This document shows, piece after piece, positions 5,449-9,852 of a stretch of 9,852 bases of DNA (positions within the stretch are counted from its first letter, which is position 1; each line of letters opens with the position of its first letter). Below the pieces are notes generated by a model. It saw nothing but the letters and a program-made list of their open reading frames with translations. It searched no databases and had not been told where the DNA came from. The position numbers and the translations under genes were made by a program. The stretch comes from Microbacterium sp. (GTDB taxonomy: Bacteria > Actinomycetota > Actinomycetes > Actinomycetales > Microbacteriaceae): contig JAITUD010000387.1 of NCBI GenBank assembly GCA_031286555.1, positions 1 through 9,852 on the forward strand, in the 5' to 3' direction.

Positions 5449-6030
5449 ATGGCATCCACCTGGCTGGTGATCGGCCTGGGCAACCCGGGCCCGCGCTACG
5501 AGGCGACCCGGCACAACATCGGGCAGATGGTCGTCGACGAGCTCGCCGAGCGACGCGGCGAGCGGTTCCGCGAGCACAAGGCGGGCGCGCGCGTCGTGGA
5601 GACCTGGCTGCGCCCCGGCGGCGACAAGCTGGTGCTGGCCAAACTCAACTCGTTCATGAATGTCTCCGGCGGCCCGACCGCCGGACTCGCGAAGTTCTAC
5701 TCCGTCGACCCCGAGCACGTCATCGTGGTGCATGACGAGCTGGACATCCCGTTCGACACCCTCAAGCTCAAGACCGGCGGTGGTCACGGCGGGCACAACG
5801 GTGTGCGCGACATCGCCAAGGCACTGGGTACTCCGGAGTTCCCGCGCGTGCGCGTCGGCATCGGCCGTCCGCCCGGCCGGCAGGACCCCGCCGACTGGGT
5901 GCTCGCGCCGTTCGGCGCGACGGAGCGCAAGACGCTGCCGATCCACATCTCGGATGCCGCGGATGCCGTCGAGCTGCTGGTCTCGGACGGCCTGGTCGTC
6001 GCACAGCAGAAGCACCACGCGCCGCGCTGA
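5449..6030 (+). CDS. pth: Peptidyl-tRNA hydrolase
   Basis: This cytoplasmic enzyme cleaves the ester bond of peptidyl-tRNAs released from stalled ribosomes and recycles tRNA. The 193 residues match the bacterial Pth family. IGLGNPGPRYEATRHNIG gives N12 and the catalytic H22. LNSFMNVSG gives N71, VHDELDIP gives D96 and GGHGGHNGVRDI gives N117. These correspond to E. coli N10, H20, N68, D93 and N114. The ATG at 5449 has GAGAGAGGA (5435-5443) just upstream. It follows rplY after a hairpin; the two genes are commonly adjacent. In many actinobacteria mfd follows pth. Here a convergent membrane-protein gene follows after only 21 bp, with no clear terminator between them. Confidence 0.97.
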   Translation: MASTWLVIGLGNPGPRYEATRHNIGQMVVDELAERRGERFREHKAGARVVETWLRPGGDKLVLAKLNSFMNVSGGPTAGLAKFYSVDPEHVIVVHDELDIPFDTLKLKTGGGHGGHNGVRDIAKALGTPEFPRVRVGIGRPPGRQDPADWVLAPFGATERKTLPIHISDAADAVELLVSDGLVVAQQKHHAPR

Positions 6031-6051
6031 GCGGCCACGAGGCGCTGCCGG

Positions 6052-6624
6052 TCAGAACGACGAGACGCTCACCGCTCCGAACCCCGCTCCGATGCTCGCA
6101 GCCAGGAAGTACGCCATCGGGCCGACGACGGCGAGCACGAGGCCGGTGATGCCGAGCCCGCGCCCACGGCGCTTCGCCGTCGCCATGATGCCGAGGATGA
6201 TCGCGGTGATGCCGACGGCAGCGCCGATCCAGAACGCGATCTCCGCCCACAGCACCTGCGTGCGGGCGGGTGCGAGCGCCGCGAGGTCCTCGCGGCCGCC
6301 GGAGGCGTTCACGAAGAACTCCGGCGCCGCCGCACCGATCTGTGCGCCGAGCACCGCGCCGATGATCGGGATCAGGACGAGGGCGACCAGCCCGAGCGTC
6401 AGAGACACCGCGCCGAGCGCCGAGGAGCCCCTGGCGGGCGCCTGCGGCGGCGTGTACGTGCCGGTGGGCGCCTGGTAGCCACCCACCGGCACGGCGTATG
6501 CGCCGGGCGGGGGAGCGTAGCCGGGCTGCACCTGCGGCACAGGGGGAGCCTGCGGCACGGGCGGCACAGGGCCGTGGCCCGATCCGGGGTAGGCGGGCGG
6601 CTGCGGCGGGAAGGGATCGGTCAC
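6052..6624 (-). CDS. Pro-rich membrane protein with three helices (DUF4190-like)
   Basis: The exact function is unknown. Of 190 residues, 1-64 are rich in Pro, Gly, Tyr, Ala and Gln (MTDPFPPQPPAYPGSG...), a disordered cytoplasmic-type tail seen on many actinobacterial membrane proteins. Hydrophobic helices lie at about 69-95, 124-148 and 156-182. A loop with EFFVNASGGREDLAAL sits between the first two, and a KRRGRG turn sits between the last two. The pattern resembles DUF4190-type proteins, but I cannot confirm the domain. The GTG at 6624 is chosen because the first residues match the usual form of this class and a -10 box TAGGAT ends 6 nt upstream. A 15-bp hairpin covers the start codon and first codons. 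It lies 32 bp downstream of the nitrilase-fold gene on the same strand and converges on pth. Confidence 0.85.
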   Translation of the reverse strand: MTDPFPPQPPAYPGSGHGPVPPVPQAPPVPQVQPGYAPPPGAYAVPVGGYQAPTGTYTPPQAPARGSSALGAVSLTLGLVALVLIPIIGAVLGAQIGAAAPEFFVNASGGREDLAALAPARTQVLWAEIAFWIGAAVGITAIILGIMATAKRRGRGLGITGLVLAVVGPMAYFLAASIGAGFGAVSVSSF

Positions 6625-6651
6625 GCCCCAATCCTAGGCGTGACCGATCCC
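6613..6651 (-). terminator. 15-bp hairpin after the nitrilase-fold gene, spanning the next start codon
   Basis: GGGATCGGTCACGCC (6613-6627) and its exact complement (6637-6651) form a 15-bp stem with a 9-nt loop. On the minus strand it begins 5 bp after the stop codon of the nitrilase-fold gene, and a short TT follows the 3' arm. The GTG at 6624 and codons 2-4 of the Pro-rich protein lie in the 3' arm. It fits a terminator for the upstream gene that also masks the next start in read-through RNA. Confidence 0.75.
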
Positions 6652-6659
6652 GATGCTCA
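6625..6659 (-). promoter_or_regulatory. Probable leaderless promoter of the Pro-rich membrane protein gene
   Basis: On the minus strand, -10 TAGGAT (6636-6631) ends 6 nt before the GTG at 6624. A weak -35-like TGAGCA (6659-6654) has 17-bp spacing and overlaps the upstream stop codon. There is no good Shine-Dalgarno sequence. The -10 sits in the loop of the 15-bp palindrome. Confidence 0.5.
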
Positions 6660-7589
6660 GCCTTCCGCGGTCGCAGACAGGGCGGTGCGCGCGACGCGGC
6701 GCCAGTCCCGCGCGATTCTGCCTGCAGCGGTGTCCAGCTCGGCGAGCACGACCGATTCGCCGCCTTCACCGCGGGCGGCCCACCCACCGTCCGGTGCGAC
6801 GACGCCGGAGGGTGACACCTCGTCGCCGACGCCGCCTGCGTACGCGACCCAGTAGGAGTTCGTCGCGGCGTGCCCGGCCGCCTCTACGGCGAAGACACCC
6901 GGCGCCTGCGAGAGGCCGGTCGTGGCGAACAGGACGCAGTCGACGCCGGCCCGCTCGTACTCGGAGAACAGCTCCGGGTAGTGGCTCTCCATGCCCAGCG
7001 TGCAGCCGAAGCGCACCCCCGCGACGTCGAAGATCACAGGACGGGTCCCGGCGCGGTACAGAAGCGTCGCCTTGGTGTGCGACAGCATCCGCTCCTCGTA
7101 GCAGTCGACGAGTACGCCCTCGTCGGAGAACACGAACAGGGCGTTGGCCGGTCGACCGCCGTCCTCGGCTAAGCGGATGCCGCCGACGACGGCCCAGATC
7201 CGGTGCTCAGCCGCGGCGGCGGATGCTGCGGACAGCTGCTCTGCGACGGCCGCACGATCCACCGTGCTCCAGTCGGCCTCGCGGTCGTCGACGCCGACGG
7301 ACATACCGCGGCGGGTCGGCGACGTGAGAGCCCCTTCCGGGAAGAGCACGAGGGCTGCGCCCGCAGCCGCCGCGGCGGCGATGAGCCGGCGCACGCGCCC
7401 ACCGGCGGAGCGGAGCTGCTGCGTCGAGCGTGGGTCGTCATCGAGCGCGGCCTGCGCCACGGCGATGGTGATCCGCCGCCCTTCGGGTTCGTCAGGGCCG
7501 ATCAGGCTGCGGCGTGCTGCCGCGTAGGACTCTCCGGTGCGGGCCGAGCGCTCCCTGATTCGTCGCTTGAGATTGCTGTTCTTGGTCAT
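6657..7589 (-). CDS. Nitrilase-fold (carbon-nitrogen hydrolase family) protein, catalytic residues replaced
   Basis: This 310-residue protein has the nitrilase superfamily fold (about 39-300). VLFPEGALTSP supplies the first catalytic Glu (E85). By motif alignment, the usual Lys (as in YRKIHLF) falls in YEERML and is E166. The usual nucleophile (as in GICYD) falls in FGCTLGMESHYPEL and is G199. C196 and K173 lie nearby but out of register. The protein may therefore be inactive, use altered residues, or act as a binding protein. Residues 1-31 (MTKNSNLKRRIRERSARTGESYAAARRSLIG) are a basic helical N-terminal addition with a TGESY motif. The ATG at 7589 has GGAGG (7600-7596) at 6 nt; in-frame ATGs at 7619 and 7688 have no SD. 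It lies downstream of trpS on the same strand, 199 bp away and beyond a hairpin, so it is probably separately transcribed. Confidence 0.85.
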   Translation of the reverse strand: MTKNSNLKRRIRERSARTGESYAAARRSLIGPDEPEGRRITIAVAQAALDDDPRSTQQLRSAGGRVRRLIAAAAAAGAALVLFPEGALTSPTRRGMSVGVDDREADWSTVDRAAVAEQLSAASAAAAEHRIWAVVGGIRLAEDGGRPANALFVFSDEGVLVDCYEERMLSHTKATLLYRAGTRPVIFDVAGVRFGCTLGMESHYPELFSEYERAGVDCVLFATTGLSQAPGVFAVEAAGHAATNSYWVAYAGGVGDEVSPSGVVAPDGGWAARGEGGESVVLAELDTAAGRIARDWRRVARTALSATAEG

Positions 7590-7751
7590 CACGAACCTCC
7601 GCGTCGAGGACCGGCGCATCCCAGCTGCGGGTTCCCGACGGAATGAGGAACGTGAGCGGCTCGAGCGCAGAAGACCCTTTGCCCCCATGGCCGCCGGCGC
7701 TGGGAGCCGACTGCGGAGGTTCGGCGGGAGCCCCGCCAGTCAGGAAGCTAT
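7590..7751 (-). other. Upstream region of the nitrilase-fold gene, no gene seen
   Basis: These 162 bp separate the trpS terminator from the nitrilase-fold gene. They hold the SD (7600-7596), a perfect small hairpin GGCGGG (7723-7728)/CCCGCC (7732-7737), and one TANNNT hexamer on the minus strand, TAGCTT (7750-7745), without a convincing -35. Open frames crossing it have no SD and no recognisable protein character. The promoter cannot be placed with confidence. Confidence 0.5.
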
Positions 7752-7788
7752 CACGCACCTCCGACAGGGCGGCGGAGGGCGGTGCGTG
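7752..7788 (-). terminator. Hairpin terminator of trpS
   Basis: CACGCACC (7752-7759) pairs with GGTGCGTG (7781-7788), and inside it TCCG (7760-7763) pairs with CGGA (7773-7776), with a GGGC bulge on one side. It begins on the base after the trpS stop codon. There is no U-tract on the minus strand. Position and stem strength support termination. Confidence 0.7.
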
Positions 7789-8793
7789 TCACACGCGGCG
7801 GAGCAGGCCGACCTTGTCGTACACGTCGCGCAGGGTGGCATCCGCCACCTCGTCGGCACGTGCGGCGTTCGCCGCAAGGATGCGGTCGAGCTCTGCCGGG
7901 TCGTCGAGCAGCTCGAGCACGCGCTCGCGCACGGGGCCGAACTCGTTCACCACGACCTCGGCGAGACCCTTCTTGAAGTCGCCGTAGCCGCGGCCCGCGT
8001 ACTCGTCCTCGATCGACTCCATCTGGCGGCCGGTGAGGGCCGCGTAGATCGTGAGCAGGTTCGAGACGCCGGGCTTGTTCTCGCGGTCGTAGCGCACCGA
8101 TCCCTCGGTGTCGGTGACAGCGCGCATGACCTTCTTCGCCGACTTCGCCGGGTCGTCCAGCAGCCACAGCACACCGGCGTCGCTCTCGGCCGACTTCGAC
8201 ATCTTGGAGGTGGGGTTCTGCAGGTCGTAGATGCGCGCGGTGTCCTTCTGGATGACCGCCTTCGGCACCGTGAACGTCTTTCCGAAGCGCTTGTTGAAGC
8301 GCTCGGCGAGGTCGCGGGTGAGCTCCACGTGCTGCTTCTGGTCGTCGCCGACAGGCACCAGCTCGCTCTGGTAGAGCAGGATGTCGGCGGCCATGAGCAC
8401 CGGGTAGGTGAACAGTCCGACCGAGGTCGAGTCCGCGCCGTAGCGGGCGGACTTGTCCTTGAACTGCGTCATCCGGCCGGCCTCGCCGAAGCCCGTGATC
8501 GTGGAGAGGATCCACGCGAGCTCCGCGTGAGCGCGCACGTGGGACTGCACGTACAGGGTGGACTTCGAGGGCTCGATGCCGGCCGCGATGTACTGGGCGG
8601 CGGTGCGACGGGTCTTCTCGCGCAGCTCGGCGGGATCCTGCGGCACGGTGATCGCGTGCAGGTCGACGACCGAGAAGAATGCGTCGTAAGAGCTCTGCAT
8701 GTCGCGCCACTGCAGGAGCGCCCCGATGTAGTTGCCGGCCTGGAGGGAGTCGGCGGAGGGCTGCATTCCTGAGTAGAGGCGAGGTTTCGTCAC
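7789..8793 (-). CDS. trpS: Tryptophan-tRNA ligase
   Basis: This class Ic aminoacyl-tRNA synthetase charges tRNA-Trp in the cytoplasm. The 334 residues match the bacterial length. It starts TKPRLYSGMQPSADSLQAGNYIGA, with the HIGH-like element GNYIG at 20-24. YPVLMAADIL (130-139) and VPVGDDQKQHVELTRDLAERFN (147-168) line the active site, and KMSKS is at 197-201. The C-terminal helical region is complete. The GTG at 8793 is chosen because family members begin just before this segment. Upstream, TAGGAT serves either as a -10 box 7 nt away (leaderless) or supplies AGGA as a weak SD at 8 nt. It lies 117 bp downstream of the exodeoxyribonuclease III gene on the same strand, with a hairpin between them. 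No T-box is seen. Confidence 0.97.
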   Translation of the reverse strand: MTKPRLYSGMQPSADSLQAGNYIGALLQWRDMQSSYDAFFSVVDLHAITVPQDPAELREKTRRTAAQYIAAGIEPSKSTLYVQSHVRAHAELAWILSTITGFGEAGRMTQFKDKSARYGADSTSVGLFTYPVLMAADILLYQSELVPVGDDQKQHVELTRDLAERFNKRFGKTFTVPKAVIQKDTARIYDLQNPTSKMSKSAESDAGVLWLLDDPAKSAKKVMRAVTDTEGSVRYDRENKPGVSNLLTIYAALTGRQMESIEDEYAGRGYGDFKKGLAEVVVNEFGPVRERVLELLDDPAELDRILAANAARADEVADATLRDVYDKVGLLRRV

Positions 8794-8830
8794 GGTATCA
8801 ATCCTATGGGGCGTGTGGCGGCGGGCCGTC
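8794..8830 (-). promoter_or_regulatory. Probable trpS promoter adjoining the GTG start
   Basis: On the minus strand, TAGGAT (8806-8801) fits TANNNT and ends 7 nt before the GTG at 8793, so the message may be leaderless. No clear -35 is seen; GACGGC (8830-8825) is a poor candidate. The same bases supply AGGA as an alternative SD, so the two readings cannot be separated by sequence alone. Confidence 0.4.
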
Positions 8831-8849
8831 GCGACCGGAAGCACGGCGA

Positions 8850-8904
8850 CGCGAGCGAGGAGCTCGTGATCGGCATCCCGCGGATCACGGCGTGAACGCT
8901 CGCG
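8850..8904 (-). terminator. Nested hairpin downstream of the exodeoxyribonuclease III gene
   Basis: The outer stem is CGCGAGCG (8850-8857) with CGCTCGCG (8897-8904), 8 bp. The inner stem is CGTGATC (8865-8871) with GATCACG (8883-8889), 7 bp. A symmetric 7 x 7 internal loop separates them and an 11-nt loop caps the inner stem. It starts 6 bp after the stop codon at 8911. There is no U-tract. It is most likely the terminator of that gene, with an unusually open middle. Confidence 0.6.
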
Positions 8905-8910
8905 GTGCGA

Positions 8911-9804
8911 TCAGTACGTGTAGTCCACGACGACGGGGGAGTGGTCGCTCCAGCGCTCGGCGTAGGTCGCCGCGCGGGCGACGTGGTAACCGGTGGCGCG
9001 CTCGGCGAGTGCCGGGGTGGCGAGGTGGTAGTCGATCCGCCAGCCGGAGTCGTTGTCGAAGGCCTGGCCGCGCATGGTCCACCATGTGTACGGGCCGTCG
9101 ACCTCGCCGTGCGTCGCACGGCCCACGTCGATCCAACCCAGACCCTTGCCGCCGCCCTCTGACACGTACGGGCGCGTGTCGCTGAGCTGCCCGACCATGC
9201 CCCGGCCGATGCCCTCCTGCCCGGCCACGGGCTCGCCCGCGGCTCCCAGGAAACGGTCGAAGTAGGCGCGCTCGCGCGCCAGGTAGCCGGACTTCTTGAC
9301 GTTGCCCTTCCAGTTCAGGATGTCGAGGGGCCGGTGACCGACGTTGAGGTCGCCGGTGACGAGTGCCAGTGCGCCGTCGGCGCCGAGCTGCGACATCCGC
9401 TGCTCCATGGCGTCGAGGAACTTCCACTTCTCGACCTGCTTCGGGGAGTCCGCCTCACCGGAGTGCACGTAGGCGCTCACGACGGTCAGCGGCGTTCCGC
9501 CGATCTCGAAATCGGCCTCGAGCCAGCGGCCCGCAGAATCGAAGTCGTCGGCACCGAGCGCGGTGCGCGAGGCGATCGCGGGCTCCCTGCTCACGACGGC
9601 CACGCCGGCGCGCCCCTTCGCCGATGCCTCGTCGTGCAGGATCGACCAGCCGGGGAATGCGGCCTCGACATGCTCGTCCTGCGCACGCACCTCCTGCACC
9701 GTGAGGATGTCGACGCCGGCATCGTCGAGCCAGCTGTGCATTCCGTTGCGGACGGCGGCACGGATGCCGTTGACATTGACCGAGGCGATACGCAGATGTG
9801 GCAT
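8911..9804 (-). CDS. xthA: Exodeoxyribonuclease III (AP endonuclease)
   Basis: This enzyme of base-excision repair cuts DNA at abasic sites and trims 3' ends (exonuclease-endonuclease-phosphatase fold, Mg2+-dependent). The 297 residues are longer than E. coli ExoIII (268). Active-site counterparts are N10 (SVNVNGIRAA), E38 (VQEVRA), Y112, D152 and N154 (GDLNVGH), D258 (GWRIDYHLA), and D287-H288 (WSDHSPVVV). Residues about 186-238, between YFDRF and YTWWTMRGQAFDND, contain an extra Gly-rich stretch (YVSEGGGKGLGWIDVGRATHGEVDG) that accounts for the length. The ATG at 9804 follows -10-like TAGGCT (9816-9811) by 6 nt, with a weak GGTGG between, so it may be leaderless. trpS lies downstream on the same strand, separated by a hairpin, so co-transcription is doubtful. 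Confidence 0.96.
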   Translation of the reverse strand: MPHLRIASVNVNGIRAAVRNGMHSWLDDAGVDILTVQEVRAQDEHVEAAFPGWSILHDEASAKGRAGVAVVSREPAIASRTALGADDFDSAGRWLEADFEIGGTPLTVVSAYVHSGEADSPKQVEKWKFLDAMEQRMSQLGADGALALVTGDLNVGHRPLDILNWKGNVKKSGYLARERAYFDRFLGAAGEPVAGQEGIGRGMVGQLSDTRPYVSEGGGKGLGWIDVGRATHGEVDGPYTWWTMRGQAFDNDSGWRIDYHLATPALAERATGYHVARAATYAERWSDHSPVVVDYTY

Positions 9805-9852
9805 CCACCCAGCCTATCGACGGGGACGGACATCCCCTCGGGAGGAGACGTC
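9805..9852 (-). promoter_or_regulatory. Upstream region of the exodeoxyribonuclease III gene with -10 box and small inverted repeat
   Basis: On the minus strand, TAGGCT (9816-9811) ends 6 nt before the ATG. Upstream of it, GGGGA (9822-9826) and TCCCC (9833-9837) form a 5-bp inverted repeat with a 6-nt loop, about where a -35 would lie; no -35 hexamer is clear. The region is cut by the window edge. Confidence 0.35.

Noticed and set aside
4510..6018. Minus-strand open frame running antisense across rplY and pth into the 41-residue gene
   Set aside because: Only the last 41 codons have their own SD and protein-like character. The rest is the shadow of two certain plus-strand genes.
6030..6046. 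Possible terminator between pth and the convergent membrane protein gene
   Set aside because: Only a 6-bp stem with a bulge (AGC-G-GCC/GGC-GCT) and overlapping the pth stop codon; too weak to call.
7492..7758. Minus-strand frame of 88 codons upstream of and overlapping the nitrilase-fold start
   Set aside because: It begins inside the trpS terminator, has no SD, overlaps a better-supported gene and has a low-complexity Pro/Gly/Ser composition.
8827..8851. CGTCGC/GCGACG inverted repeat upstream of trpS as a regulatory hairpin or T-box
   Set aside because: The 6-bp stem with a 13-nt loop is within chance for this base composition, and no T-box sequence or specifier region is present.

Overview
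The window is about 70% GC. Coding regions are tightly packed, starts are a mix of ATG and GTG, and the genes are typical of Actinobacteria: a PhoP-type two-component pair, a CTC-type bL25 next to pth, an xthA-trpS pair, and a Pro-rich DUF4190-like membrane protein. Together these suggest a chromosomal segment of a Microbacteriaceae member, probably Microbacterium or a close relative. The genus is inferred from protein style only. I see no tRNA, rRNA, insertion sequence, phage, CRISPR or transfer signature, and base composition is even throughout.

Layout from left to right. Positions 1-1395 (minus strand) hold a two-component operon: an OmpR/PhoB-family response regulator, then a sensor histidine kinase that runs off the left edge. 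A divergent intergenic region (1396-1546) carries a PhoB-like direct-repeat box and a probable leaderless promoter for a plus-strand FAD-linked oxidoreductase (1547-2773). A perfect 18-bp hairpin separates that gene from the convergent gnd (6-phosphogluconate dehydrogenase, minus, 2853-4301). Upstream of gnd lies a 41-residue membrane protein gene (minus, 4384-4509). It diverges from rplY (bL25, plus, 4744-5358), which has a long structured leader ending in a terminator-like hairpin beside the Shine-Dalgarno sequence. pth (5449-6030) follows after another hairpin. On the right half, all on the minus strand, are a Pro-rich three-helix membrane protein (6052-6624), a nitrilase-fold protein (6657-7589), trpS (7789-8793) and exodeoxyribonuclease III (8911-9804).

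Most genes are housekeeping: translation (bL25, Pth, TrpRS), base-excision repair (ExoIII) and NADPH supply (Gnd). I do not find a new multi-gene defence or biosynthetic system. The points worth attention are small-scale. They are the rplY leader, a 15-bp hairpin spanning the start codon of the Pro-rich protein gene, an operator-like palindrome before gnd, the PhoB-like box before the regulator, several starts 6-7 nt after a -10 hexamer (leaderless architecture), the unannotatable-looking 41-residue protein, and a nitrilase-fold protein that appears to lack its catalytic Cys and Lys.
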